Shown here in pieces: positions 9,086 through 17,578 of a stretch of 64,000 nucleotides of DNA (positions within the stretch are counted from its first letter, which is position 1; the number at the start of each line of letters is the position of its first letter). Under the pieces are notes generated by a model, which did not search any database, was not told the origin of the DNA, and saw only the letters and a list, made by a program, of their open reading frames with translations. Source of the stretch: Micrococcus flavus (GTDB lineage Bacteria > Actinomycetota > Actinomycetes > Actinomycetales > Micrococcaceae); NCBI RefSeq assembly GCF_014204815.1, contig NZ_JACHMC010000001.1, forward strand, positions 1,798,001 to 1,862,000. Direction: 5' to 3'. The position numbers and the translations under genes were made by a program.

Positions 9086-9091
9086 GGGCGC

Positions 9092-10738
9092 GTGCCCGCC
9101 TCCGCCCTCGTCACCCGCCCCCGCCCGGCCCGCCGGGACGTGACCGCGGCCGACCCCTCCCACCCCTTCGGCGAGGCCGCCCTGCGCGCCCGCCTGGGTG
9201 TGGAGCGCACGGTCCGCACGCACGCGCACTGGCTGGTGCCGCTGCTGGTCACGGTGCTGGCCGCCGTCATGCGGTTCACCAACCTGTCCTTCCCGGACCG
9301 GCTCATCTTCGACGAGACCTACTACCCCAAGGACGCCTACTCCCTGCTGCTCTCCGGCTACGAGCGCCGCTGGGACGAGGACGTGGACGCCGCCTTCGCC
9401 CGCGGCGAGGCGCAGCCGCTGGACGAGGCCGCCTACGTGGTCCACCCGCCGCTGGGCAAGTGGCTGATCGGCCTGGGGATGCTGGCGTTCGGCCCGGACA
9501 ACGGCCTGGGCTGGCGGTTCAGCGCCGCCGTGGCGGGGACGGTGTCCGTGCTCCTGGTGACGCTCGTGGCGCAGCGGATGTTCCGCTCCGTGGCGCTCGG
9601 CGCCCTGGCCGGTCTGCTGCTGGCCGTGGAGGGCCACCACCTGGTGATGTCCCGGATCGGCCTGCTGGACATCTTCCTGTCCGTGTTCGTCCTGGCCGGG
9701 TTCGGCGCGCTCCTGCTGGACCGGGACCACGGCCGGCGCCTGCTGGCCCGGCGCCTGGCCGCGCAGGTCTCCGCGTACGACGCCGGCACCCGCTCCGCCG
9801 ACCCCCTCGCCTCCGGCCCGTGGCTGGGCTGGCGGCCCTGGCGGATCGTGGCGGGCGCCCTGCTGGGCGCGGCCTGCGCCGTGAAGCTCTCCGGCCTGGC
9901 CTTCATGGCCGTGTTCGGCCTGCTCACCGTGCTGTGGGACATGGAGGCCCGCCGTACCGCCGGCATCCGGGACTGGCTGCGCGCCGGCGTCGTGAAGGAC
10001 GGCCTGCTCGCCTTCGTGGCCGTGGTGGGCACCGGCGCGGCCGTGTGGCTGGCCTCGTGGACCGGCTGGTTCCGGTCCGAGGACGGCTACTACCGGCAGT
10101 GGCACGCGGACAACCCGCCGGAGGGCCCCCTCGCGGCGCTGGTCCCCGGGCCGCTGCGCTCGCTGATCCACTACCACCAGGAGTCCTTCCGCTTCCACGA
10201 GGGGCTCACCAGCCCCCACGAGTACGGCTCCAGCCCCTGGACCTGGCCCTTCATGGGCCGGCCGGTGAGCTACTACTACGAGGGCGGCGAGCCCGGGGAG
10301 AACGGCTGCCCCGCGGACGCCGCCCAGGCGTGCTCCGCGGCCATCACGGACATCGCCAACCCCGTCATCTGGTGGACGGGCCTGATCGCGGTGCTCGTGT
10401 GCGTGGCGGTGCTCCTGCGCCACCGGGACTGGCGCGCCGGGGCCCTGCTGGCCGCCTACGTGGCCGGCCAGGTGGTGTGGTTCCGCTGGCCCGAGCGCAC
10501 CATGTTCTTCTTCTACACGGTGGCCTACGAGCCGTTCCTGATCCTCATGATCGTCCTGGCCCTCTCCCTGCTGCTGCGCCGGGGGCACCGGCCCGGCCCG
10601 CGGTGGGGCGGCGTGCTGGTGGCCGCATACCTCGCCGCGGCCACCGCGGTGTCCCTGTTCTTCCTGCCCGTGTGGCTCGGCGAGCAGATCCCGTACTCGT
10701 GGTGGAGCCTGCGGATGTGGTTCCACAGCTGGATCTGA
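9092..10738 (+). CDS. pmt: Dolichyl-phosphate-mannose-protein mannosyltransferase (GT39)
   Basis: A 548-residue polytopic membrane glycosyltransferase that moves mannose from polyprenyl-phosphate-mannose to Ser/Thr of exported proteins. Visible family features are the luminal acidic motif FDETYYPKDAYSL just after the first membrane helix (about residue 72), VHPPLGKW, and VMSRIGLLDIFLS; about ten hydrophobic helices follow. The GTG start is set by the TAGCAT hexamer six bases upstream. The window also holds the GDP-mannose route (manA, guanylyltransferase) that would feed its donor. Confidence 0.93.
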   Translation: MPASALVTRPRPARRDVTAADPSHPFGEAALRARLGVERTVRTHAHWLVPLLVTVLAAVMRFTNLSFPDRLIFDETYYPKDAYSLLLSGYERRWDEDVDAAFARGEAQPLDEAAYVVHPPLGKWLIGLGMLAFGPDNGLGWRFSAAVAGTVSVLLVTLVAQRMFRSVALGALAGLLLAVEGHHLVMSRIGLLDIFLSVFVLAGFGALLLDRDHGRRLLARRLAAQVSAYDAGTRSADPLASGPWLGWRPWRIVAGALLGAACAVKLSGLAFMAVFGLLTVLWDMEARRTAGIRDWLRAGVVKDGLLAFVAVVGTGAAVWLASWTGWFRSEDGYYRQWHADNPPEGPLAALVPGPLRSLIHYHQESFRFHEGLTSPHEYGSSPWTWPFMGRPVSYYYEGGEPGENGCPADAAQACSAAITDIANPVIWWTGLIAVLVCVAVLLRHRDWRAGALLAAYVAGQVVWFRWPERTMFFFYTVAYEPFLILMIVLALSLLLRRGHRPGPRWGGVLVAAYLAAATAVSLFFLPVWLGEQIPYSWWSLRMWFHSWI

Positions 10739-10807
10739 GCCGCACCTCCGAGCCCGGATCCCACCCCGGGACCGGCGCACGGGCCTGACCGGGCCCGCCG
10801 GGGTCGC

Positions 10808-10813
10808 TAGGCT
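10808..10813 (+). promoter_or_regulatory. -10 element of the acyl-CoA ligase gene (leaderless)
   Basis: TAGGCT, seven bases before the GTG start at 10821. Confidence 0.5.
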
Positions 10814-10820
10814 CGACCCC

Positions 10821-12662
10821 GTGCACCACGAGACCCCCACCACCGAGGCGTCCACGGACGTCGTCGGCATGCCCCCGGCCGAGACCAACGTCACCGACCT
10901 CATCCTCGCCTCCGCCGCCGAGGCTCCAGAGGCCCCGGTGTACGCGCTGCGCAACGGCGCCGGCGCCTGGCTGGACGTCCGGTTCGACACGTTCCTGGAC
11001 CAGGTGCGCGCCGTGGCCAAGGGCCTGATGGCCCGCGGCGTGGGACGCGGGGACCGGGTGGCCCTGTTCGGCGCCACGAGCTACGAGTGGGCCGTCCTGG
11101 ACCAGGCCGTGTGGTTCGCCGGTGCGGTGTCCGTCCCGGTCTACGAGACCTCCTCCGCGCACCAGGTGGCGCACATCCTCGGGGACTCGGGCGCGGTGCT
11201 GGCCGCCGTCGGCACCCCCGCGCTGGACGCGCGCACCCGCGAGGCGGCGGCGCTCGCCTCGTGCGAGGTGGACACCTTCCCCATGACGCCCGAGGGCCTC
11301 GCCGAACTGGCCCGCGAGGGGCAGGACGTCCCCGACGAGGAGCAGGAGGCCGCCCGCGCGGCCGCCACCCTCGCCGACCCCGCCTCGATCGTCTACACCT
11401 CCGGCACCACGGGCCAGCCCAAGGGCGCCATCATCACCCACGGGAACTTCGCGGCCGCGTGCCTCAATGTCCTGGAGTTCGCCGCCGAGGTGGTCGGCCG
11501 CGGCCACGCGGAGCCCTCCCGCACCCTGATGTTCCTGCCGCTGGCGCACGTGCTGGCCCACGCGGTGCAGGTGATCTGCCTCTACGGCCGCATCCAGGTG
11601 GCGCACGCCCCCTCCACCGCCACCCTGCTCAAGGACCTCGCCTCCTTCCGCCCCACGTGGCTGCTGGCCGTGCCGCGCGTGTTCGAGAAGGTCGAGTCCG
11701 GGATCGCCGCCAAGGCGGAGAAGGCCGGCACCGGCCGCATCTACCGGGCGGCGCGGGCCACGGCCATCGAGTGGTCCCAGGCGGTGCAGGCCCGGGAGCA
11801 CGGCGAGGGGCCCGGCCCCTCCGTGGCGCTCACCGCGCGTCGGGCGCTGTTCGACCGGCTGGTCTACCGCAAGGTGCGCGAGGCCCTGGGCGGTCAGGTC
11901 CGGTACTGCGTCTCCGGCGCCTCGGCCCTCTCCCCCGAGCTCACGCACGTGTTCCGCGGCATGGGGGTGCCGATCGTCGAGGGGTACGGGCTCACCGAGA
12001 CCACCGCCCCGGCCACCGTGAACATCCCCGGCGCGCACAAGATCGGCACCGTGGGCCTGCCCGTGGCCGGCGCCGCCGTGCGGATCGCCGAGGACGGCGA
12101 GATCCTCGTCTCCGGCCCCGTGGTGTTCGGCGGCTACCACGGCCGCCCCGAGGCCTCCGCCGAGAGCTTCGACGGCGAGTTCTTCCGCACGGGCGACCTG
12201 GGCTCCCTGGACCAGGACGGCTACCTGCGCATCACGGGGCGCAAGAAGGACGTGATCGTCACCGCGGGCGGCAAGAACGTGTACCCCACGCCGCTCGAGG
12301 AGATCATCCGCCGCCACCGCCTGGTGGACCACGCCGTGGTGGTCGGCGACGACCGCCCCTACGTGGGCGCCCTGATCGTGCTGGACGAGGACGAGCTGAC
12401 CAGCTGGGCCCTGGACCGCGAGCGCAGCCTCACGCTGGCCGAGGCGGCGGAGGACCCCCAGGTCCTGGCGGCGCTGCAGGAGGCCGTGGACGAGGCCAAC
12501 GAGACCGTGTCCCGCGCCGAGGCCATCCGCCGCATCCGCGTGCTGGACCACGTGGTGACGGAGGAGTCCGGCCACCTCACCCAGTCGCAGAAGCTCAAGC
12601 GCGGCCAGCTGATCGAGGACGTCGCCCACGAGGTCGAGGCGCTGTACCAGCGCCGTCGCTGA
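10821..12662 (+). CDS. Long-chain fatty acid-CoA ligase (AMP-binding)
   Basis: A 613-residue adenylate-forming enzyme that activates long-chain fatty acids to acyl-CoA. It carries the P-loop YTSGTTGQPKG near residue 192, the substrate motif VEGYGLTETT, the hinge FFRTGDLG and the C-terminal ITGRKKDVIVTAGGKNV motif, the last typical of the FadD15/FAA1-like long-chain group. The start is a GTG seven bases after a TAGGCT hexamer. A strong hairpin begins 11 bases past the stop, so the gene is probably monocistronic. Chain-length preference cannot be read from sequence. Confidence 0.93.
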   Translation: MHHETPTTEASTDVVGMPPAETNVTDLILASAAEAPEAPVYALRNGAGAWLDVRFDTFLDQVRAVAKGLMARGVGRGDRVALFGATSYEWAVLDQAVWFAGAVSVPVYETSSAHQVAHILGDSGAVLAAVGTPALDARTREAAALASCEVDTFPMTPEGLAELAREGQDVPDEEQEAARAAATLADPASIVYTSGTTGQPKGAIITHGNFAAACLNVLEFAAEVVGRGHAEPSRTLMFLPLAHVLAHAVQVICLYGRIQVAHAPSTATLLKDLASFRPTWLLAVPRVFEKVESGIAAKAEKAGTGRIYRAARATAIEWSQAVQAREHGEGPGPSVALTARRALFDRLVYRKVREALGGQVRYCVSGASALSPELTHVFRGMGVPIVEGYGLTETTAPATVNIPGAHKIGTVGLPVAGAAVRIAEDGEILVSGPVVFGGYHGRPEASAESFDGEFFRTGDLGSLDQDGYLRITGRKKDVIVTAGGKNVYPTPLEEIIRRHRLVDHAVVVGDDRPYVGALIVLDEDELTSWALDRERSLTLAEAAEDPQVLAALQEAVDEANETVSRAEAIRRIRVLDHVVTEESGHLTQSQKLKRGQLIEDVAHEVEALYQRRR

Positions 12663-12673
12663 GTGGACGGCAC

Positions 12674-12696
12674 GGGCCGCGGAATATCCGCGGCCC
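12674..12696 (+). terminator. Terminator-like hairpin after the acyl-CoA ligase
   Basis: Perfect 10-bp stem (12674-12683 with 12687-12696) and a three-base AT loop, just after the stop. No T-run follows, as is usual in this GC-rich genome. Confidence 0.55.
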
Positions 12697-12747
12697 GCCC
12701 GCCCGTTGCCGGGGGTGACCTCGACCGACCCGACCGACAGGACCCCC

Positions 12748-13821
12748 ATGCCCTCCCTGTTCGACCCCCTCGACCTCGGCGCCCTGCGCCTGGACAACCG
12801 CGTGACCATGGCCGCGCTGACCCGCCAGCGCGCCGGCGAGGACGGCGTCCCCACGGACCTGCACGTGGAGTACTACCGCCAGCGTGCCTCGGCGGGCCTG
12901 GTGATGAGCGAGGGCGTGTTCCCGGCGTTCTCCTGCCGCTCCTTCCCCGGCCAGGCCGGGATCGCGGACGCGGACCACGCCGCCGGCTGGGCGCGCGTGG
13001 CCGAGGCGGTCCACGACGACGGCGGGCGCCTGTTCCTGCAGATCATGCACGGCGGGCGCATGTGCCACCCGGACCTGCTGCGCGGCGCCGAGCCGGTGGC
13101 CCCCAGCGCGATCGGCCCGGGCGTGCCCGTGCGCGGCTTCTCCGGCAAGCTCGAGGGCTCCGTGCCCCGCGCCCTGCAGGCCGAGGAGCTGCCGGGGATC
13201 GTGCAGGAGTTCGCGGACGCCGCCCGCCGCGCGGTGGACGCGGGCGTGGACGGCGTGGAGATCCACGGCGCCAACGGCTACCTGCTGCACGAGTTCGCCG
13301 CGGCCTCCAGCAACCGGCGCACGGACCGCTACGGCGGCTCCCCGGAGAACCGGGCGCGGCTGACCGTGGAGGTGGTGCGCGCGGTGGCCGCGGAGATCGG
13401 GGCCGAGCGCACCGCCCTCCGGATCTCCCCCGAGCACGACGTCCAGGGGGTGCTGGAGCCGGACCGGCAGGACGTGCTCGCCACGTACGGGGCGATCCTG
13501 GACGGCCTGGCCGACCTCGACCTGGCCTACCTGTCCGTGCTGCACCGGGACATCGACGGCGACCTGGTGGCCGCCCTCCGCGAGCGCTTCGGCGGGACGT
13601 TCCTGCTCAACAGCGGCTTCGCCTCCCCCACGGACCTGGCCGAGGCCCGGCACATCGTGGAGGACGGCCTGGCCGACGCCGCCGTGGTGGGCCGGGCGCT
13701 GATCGCCAACCCGGACCTGGTGCGCCGCTGGCGTGAGGGCCTCGACCTCAACGAGCCGGACCCGCAGACGTTCTACGTGGGCGGGGCGCGCGGCTATACG
13801 GACTACCCCACCGCCGACTGA
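12748..13821 (+). CDS. Old Yellow Enzyme family NADH:flavin oxidoreductase / ene-reductase
   Basis: A 357-residue FMN TIM-barrel protein of the NemA/OYE group, which reduces activated C=C bonds, nitro compounds or nitrate esters using NAD(P)H. Motifs seen: LFDPLDLGALRLDNRVTMA at the N-terminus, the substrate region VEIHGANGYLLHEF near residue 180 with NRRTDRYGGSPENR after it, and a late NSGF FMN-phosphate site. The ATG at 12748 has an AGGA ribosome-binding site; the frame also contains an upstream TTG that was rejected. Natural substrate unknown. Confidence 0.92.
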   Translation: MPSLFDPLDLGALRLDNRVTMAALTRQRAGEDGVPTDLHVEYYRQRASAGLVMSEGVFPAFSCRSFPGQAGIADADHAAGWARVAEAVHDDGGRLFLQIMHGGRMCHPDLLRGAEPVAPSAIGPGVPVRGFSGKLEGSVPRALQAEELPGIVQEFADAARRAVDAGVDGVEIHGANGYLLHEFAAASSNRRTDRYGGSPENRARLTVEVVRAVAAEIGAERTALRISPEHDVQGVLEPDRQDVLATYGAILDGLADLDLAYLSVLHRDIDGDLVAALRERFGGTFLLNSGFASPTDLAEARHIVEDGLADAAVVGRALIANPDLVRRWREGLDLNEPDPQTFYVGGARGYTDYPTAD

Positions 13822-13825
13822 GCGA

Positions 13826-13899
13826 CCCCCGGCAGCGACTGCCGCCGGGGGCCTGTGGTCCGTGCGGGACGTCCCGCGGGGCGCGCTCAGCGCGCCCCG
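13826..13899. terminator. Cluster of convergent terminator hairpins
   Basis: Between two convergent genes there are three perfect inverted repeats: 13826-13833 with 13844-13851, a 14-base palindrome at 13864-13877, and 13877-13886 with 13890-13899, the last straddling the stop codon of the minus-strand gene. They would end transcription in both directions. Confidence 0.55.
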
Positions 13900-15080
13900 T
13901 AGGCGTCCTCGCGGGCCCAGCGCAGGCGGGTGGCCTCCAGCTGGGCGCGGCGGTCCTGCGTCAGCTCCCGACGGCGGCGGCTCGGCCAGCCCAGCACGAG
14001 CGCCAGGAGCGCACCGGCCAGGGTCAGCACGGCGACGGCGAAGGCCGCGTCCACCCAGAACTGGCCCGGGTAGAGGCGGATGAGCGAGTCCGCCGTGGAG
14101 AACGTCCACGTGCCGTCCGCGAAGAACAGTGAGTGGAACCCGGCGAAGAACGTCTCCCACCCGGTGGCGGCCAGCACGCCGAGCACCACGAGGGCGATCA
14201 GCAGCCACACCGCGCCGGCGAACAGGGCGCGGCGCACCCCGCCCGGGCTGGTGCGGTGCAGGTACCAGGCCAGGGCGGCGCACACCAGGGCCAGCACCAC
14301 CAGGGCGGCCGTGGCCGCGAGCATCACGATCTTCACGTCGGTCATGTGGGACACCTCCGCGGCGGTGAAGAGCGGCTGCCCCTCGTGCATCAGCGAGGAC
14401 AGGTACCGGGAGCCCGCCGCGTTGCTCAGGTAGTCCAGGCCGGCGGAGCCGTAGTGCATCCGGTCCGCCGTGGTGAACCCGTAGTCGTCCGCGGGGAACC
14501 CGGGCCGGTGGTACTCAAGCCAGAGGAACAGCGGGCTGGCCACGAGGCGCACGGCGCCCAGCAGCAGCGTCAGCGGGGCCAGCACGGCCAGCAGCACCTG
14601 CGCGATGCGCGGCCCCGCCTTCGGCAGGCGCGCCTGCTCCTCCGGGGTGGGCCCGTCCGCGTCCACGGCACGGGAGCCGGCCACCCCCGCGGGCGCGGCG
14701 GCGGCGTCCCCCGGGTAGCGGTCCGGGGCGTGGCCGCCCACCGGGGCGCCCTGGCGCACCGTCGGGCGGGCCGCCGTACCGCCGAGCGCCCCCGCGGGGG
14801 CGGTGGCGGCCGCCGGGGTCTCCCGCGTGAACGCGATGTCCTCCCTGCCGTCCGCGGCGTGCGCGCCGACACCGGACCCGCCGGCCGCGGCGATCCCGCC
14901 GCGATCCATCACCAGGGTCGGGTTGTCCCCCGCACCGGGGCGGTCCGTGCCGCCCTGACGGGGCAGCGCCTGGGTGGTGTCGGCGTCGTCCTCCACGAAC
15001 GCGCCGTAGTCCAGCCCGGACTCGAAGTCGTCGGAGCCGGCGCGGTCCGCGCGCCCGCCCCCGGGGATCTGGGAAGCCAT
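13887..15080 (-). CDS. TIGR01906 / DUF1461 family integral membrane protein
   Basis: A 397-residue protein with a long low-complexity N-terminus (residues 1 to about 155, rich in Ala, Gly, Pro and Asp) followed by about four to five membrane helices. The conserved family block HSLFFADGTWTFSTADSL, then RLYPGQFW, lies between helices near residue 320 and identifies the TIGR01906 family, whose function is unknown. The ATG at 15080 has an AGGAGAGGA ribosome-binding site. Its stop lies within a terminator hairpin. The gap to ahcY upstream is only 43 bases, so it may be cotranscribed with ahcY. Confidence 0.85.
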   Translation of the reverse strand: MASQIPGGGRADRAGSDDFESGLDYGAFVEDDADTTQALPRQGGTDRPGAGDNPTLVMDRGGIAAAGGSGVGAHAADGREDIAFTRETPAAATAPAGALGGTAARPTVRQGAPVGGHAPDRYPGDAAAAPAGVAGSRAVDADGPTPEEQARLPKAGPRIAQVLLAVLAPLTLLLGAVRLVASPLFLWLEYHRPGFPADDYGFTTADRMHYGSAGLDYLSNAAGSRYLSSLMHEGQPLFTAAEVSHMTDVKIVMLAATAALVVLALVCAALAWYLHRTSPGGVRRALFAGAVWLLIALVVLGVLAATGWETFFAGFHSLFFADGTWTFSTADSLIRLYPGQFWVDAAFAVAVLTLAGALLALVLGWPSRRRRELTQDRRAQLEATRLRWAREDAYGAR

Positions 15081-15123
15081 GGGAGTCCTCTCCTGCCGGG
15101 CCGCCGCGGAGGGCGGCACGGGC

Positions 15124-16683
15124 TCAGTAGCGGTAGTGGTCCGCCTTGTAGGGGCCGGCCACGTCCACGCCGAGGTACTCGGCCTGGGTCTTGGACAGCT
15201 CGGTCAGCCCGACGCCGAGGGCGTCCAGGTGCAGGCGGGCGACCTTCTCGTCGAGCACCTTGGGCAGGGTGTAGACCTGCTTCTCGTAGTGCTGGCCGGT
15301 GAGGGCGCCGGTGCCGGTGGAGCCGCCGAACAGCTCGATCTGCGCCATCACCTGGTTGGTGAAGGACGCGGACATCACGAAGGACGGGTGGCCGGTGGCG
15401 TTGCCCAGGTTCAGCAGGCGGCCCTCGGAGAGCACGATGATCGAGCGCTCGGACTCCGTGCCGGACTCGAACGTCCACTCGTGCACCTGCGGCTTGATCT
15501 CGGTCTTCACCACGCCGGGGACGCGGGCCAGCCCGGCCATGTCGATCTCGTTGTCGAAGTGGCCCACGTTGCCCACGATCGCCTTGTCCTTCATGCGGAG
15601 CATGTCCTCGGCCATGATGATGTCCTTGCCGCCCGTGGTGGTGATGAACAGGTCGCCCTGCTCCACCACGTCCTCGAGGCGGGCCACCTGGTAGCCGTCC
15701 ATGGCCGCCTGCAGCGCGCAGATCGGGTCGATCTCGGTGACGATCACCCGGGCGCCCTGGCCGCGCAGCGCCTCGGCGGCGCCCTTGCCCACGTCCCCGT
15801 AGCCGCACACCACGGCCACCTTGCCGCCGATCAGCACGTCCGTGGCCCGCATGATGCCGTCCGGCAGGGAGTGGCGGATGCCGTACTTGTTGTCGAACTT
15901 GGACTTGGTCACCGCGTCGTTGACGTTGATGGCCGGGAAGAGCAGGGTGCCGGCCTGGGCCAGCTGGTACAGGCGCATCACGCCGGTGGTGGTCTCCTCG
16001 GAGACGCCGCGCAGGGTGCCCGCGGTGCGGGTCCAGCGCTGCGGGTCCTCCGCGAGGGAGCGGCGCAGGGTCTCCAGGATGATCCGGTACTCCTCCGGGT
16101 CCTCCTCCGTGGCGGAGGGCACCGCGCCGGCCGCCTCAAACTCCACGCCCTTGTGCACCAGGAGGGTGGCGTCCCCGCCGTCGTCGAGGATCATGTTGGG
16201 GCCCAGCTCCGGGTCCTCCGCGGCGCCGGGCCAGGTGAGGATCTGCGAGGCGGTCCACCAGTAGTCCTCGAGGGACTCGTTCTTCCATGCGAACACGGGC
16301 ACGCCCCGCGGGTCCTCCGGGGTGCCCTCCCCCACCACGACGGCGGCCGCGGCCTCGTCCTGCGTGGAGAAGATGTTGCACGAGGCCCAGCGGACCTCCG
16401 CGCCCAGGGCCGTGAGGGTCTCGATCAGCACGGCGGTCTGCACCGTCATGTGCAGCGAGCCGGCGATCCGGGCGCCGGCCAGGGGCTGGGACTCGCCGAA
16501 CTCCTCGCGCAGGGACATCAGGCCCGGCATCTCGTGCTCGGCCAGGCGGATCTGGTGACGGCCGGCCTCGGCCAGGGAGAGGTCGCGGACCGCGAAGTCG
16601 AAGCGCGCGCCGGGCACGGTGGTGCGGTTGGCGTACGCGGGGTCCACGTCGGGGGTCTGACGTGCGGAGGGGGTGTTGGTCAT
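15124..16683 (-). CDS. ahcY: Adenosylhomocysteinase
   Basis: Cytoplasmic NAD-dependent enzyme that splits S-adenosylhomocysteine into adenosine and homocysteine, relieving inhibition of methyltransferases. The 519-residue protein shows [16 protein letters not shown] at the N-terminal substrate side, [16 protein letters not shown] around the catalytic Lys/Asp region, the NAD-binding [15 protein letters not shown] near residue 290 and the C-terminal KADHYRY tail typical of the family. It is somewhat longer than many bacterial homologues because of insertions in the substrate domain. A TAGGCT hexamer seven bases before the ATG suggests leaderless transcription, so no SAH riboswitch is expected; none was seen. 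Confidence 0.97.
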   Translation of the reverse strand: MTNTPSARQTPDVDPAYANRTTVPGARFDFAVRDLSLAEAGRHQIRLAEHEMPGLMSLREEFGESQPLAGARIAGSLHMTVQTAVLIETLTALGAEVRWASCNIFSTQDEAAAAVVVGEGTPEDPRGVPVFAWKNESLEDYWWTASQILTWPGAAEDPELGPNMILDDGGDATLLVHKGVEFEAAGAVPSATEEDPEEYRIILETLRRSLAEDPQRWTRTAGTLRGVSEETTTGVMRLYQLAQAGTLLFPAINVNDAVTKSKFDNKYGIRHSLPDGIMRATDVLIGGKVAVVCGYGDVGKGAAEALRGQGARVIVTEIDPICALQAAMDGYQVARLEDVVEQGDLFITTTGGKDIIMAEDMLRMKDKAIVGNVGHFDNEIDMAGLARVPGVVKTEIKPQVHEWTFESGTESERSIIVLSEGRLLNLGNATGHPSFVMSASFTNQVMAQIELFGGSTGTGALTGQHYEKQVYTLPKVLDEKVARLHLDALGVGLTELSKTQAEYLGVDVAGPYKADHYRY

Positions 16684-16690
16684 GGACCCC

Positions 16691-16696
16691 AGCCTA
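16691..16696 (-). promoter_or_regulatory. -10 element of ahcY (leaderless)
   Basis: TAGGCT on the minus strand, seven bases before the ahcY ATG. Confidence 0.5.
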
Positions 16697-16738
16697 CCGA
16701 GGCGCCCGGACGCCGCAGGCGGGCCGGGACGGCGCAGG

Positions 16739-16993
16739 TCACCAGGCGTCGTCGACGGCGCGCAGCGGGCCCCGCGCGGGGGCCGCCGGGGCCGGGGCGT
16801 CGATGCGCAGGACCTCCCAGCCGCGCGGGGCGGTGATGCGGTCCGCGTGCGCGGCGCAGAGGTCGTAGGCGTGGGGCTCGGCGAGCTGGGACAGCGGGCC
16901 GATCACCACCTGGGAGTCGGCGTAGTTGTACGTCAGCGTGGCCAGGGCAGGCTCCTGGCACGGCGTCTTGCTGCAGCGTCGCATGGCTCCCAC
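16739..16993 (-). CDS. DUF3499 family protein
   Basis: Small soluble protein (84 residues, or 81 if ATG at 16984 is used) of the actinobacterial DUF3499 family, function unknown. The conserved RRCSKTPC start, [17 protein letters not shown] core and [14 protein letters not shown] segment hold Cys and His residues spaced as in a metal-binding knuckle. The GTG at 16993 is chosen because TAGGGT lies eight bases before it; the ATG has only a weak ribosome-binding site. It is divergent from the metallopeptidase-like gene, an arrangement kept in mycobacteria (Rv3258c/Rv3259 from memory). Confidence 0.85.
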   Translation of the reverse strand: MGAMRRCSKTPCQEPALATLTYNYADSQVVIGPLSQLAEPHAYDLCAAHADRITAPRGWEVLRIDAPAPAAPARGPLRAVDDAW

Positions 16994-17001
16994 GGCAGAT
17001 C

Positions 17002-17007
17002 ACCCTA
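17002..17007 (-). promoter_or_regulatory. -10 element of the DUF3499 gene
   Basis: TAGGGT on the minus strand, eight bases before the GTG at 16993. Its -35 would share the space used by the -35 of the divergent gene. Confidence 0.4.
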
Positions 17008-17045
17008 CCCGCCCCGGGGGACCGGGCGGCCTGCGCCCGCTGGCC

Positions 17046-17051
17046 TAGCAT
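17046..17051 (+). promoter_or_regulatory. -10 element of the metallopeptidase-like gene (leaderless)
   Basis: TAGCAT, six bases before the ATG at 17058. Confidence 0.5.
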
Positions 17052-17057
17052 GGGCCC

Positions 17058-17549
17058 ATGTCCGCCGACCCCCTCGCCCCGCTGCCGCCGACGTCCCCGC
17101 GCGCGCCGGGCCACGGGCGTCGACCGGGCCGGCGCCGGGACGTGCGCGGCCGCGGGCTCCGGCACCCCCTGCCCTTCGGGGTGCGCAACCCGCGCGGGCG
17201 CGTGGAGGCCTTCGTGGACGCCGTGCAGTCCGCCGTGGAGCGCCTCGCCGGCCTCGGCGTCCCCGGGCTGCGCCGGGTCACCGCGCGGGTGGAGCGCATC
17301 CCGGACCGTCTGGACGACCGCCTGGCCCTGCTCCGCGCCCGCGCGGACGGGGACGACGAGGAGCTGTTCGGCCGCGCGGAGACCGACGGGCCGGACGGGG
17401 TGGTGCTCACCCTCTTCGAGCGGCCCCTGCGGGAGACCGTGGAGACCGCCGACCTGGAGGACGCCGTCTACGGGGTGGCCCTCAGCCGCTGTGCGGCCGC
17501 GCTCGGCGTGGACCCGCAGACGCTCGACCCCTCGTGGGGTCGGGTCTGA
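17058..17549 (+). CDS. Metallopeptidase-family-like protein without a zinc motif
   Basis: A 163-residue protein resembling the small actinobacterial zincin-like family (DUF1025-type) that sits next to DUF3499. The first 35 residues are Arg/Pro/Gly-rich; the folded part starts near RHPLPFGVRNPRGR. The segment where family members carry HExxH reads LEDAVYGVALSRCAAALGVD, without the histidines, so peptidase activity is doubtful. The assignment rests on position, length and the C-terminal LGVDPQTLDP ending rather than on catalytic residues. The ATG follows TAGCAT by six bases. Confidence 0.7.
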   Translation: MSADPLAPLPPTSPRAPGHGRRPGRRRDVRGRGLRHPLPFGVRNPRGRVEAFVDAVQSAVERLAGLGVPGLRRVTARVERIPDRLDDRLALLRARADGDDEELFGRAETDGPDGVVLTLFERPLRETVETADLEDAVYGVALSRCAAALGVDPQTLDPSWGRV

Positions 17550-17578
17550 CCGACCGCACCGGCCGGACCGAGCACCGG

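Noticed and set aside
10545-12854. Minus-strand open frame opposite the acyl-CoA ligase
   Set aside because: Shadow frame; the plus strand encodes all adenylate-forming enzyme motifs.
16684-16738. SAM or SAH riboswitch upstream of ahcY
   Set aside because: The -10 hexamer is seven bases from the start codon, leaving no leader for a riboswitch.
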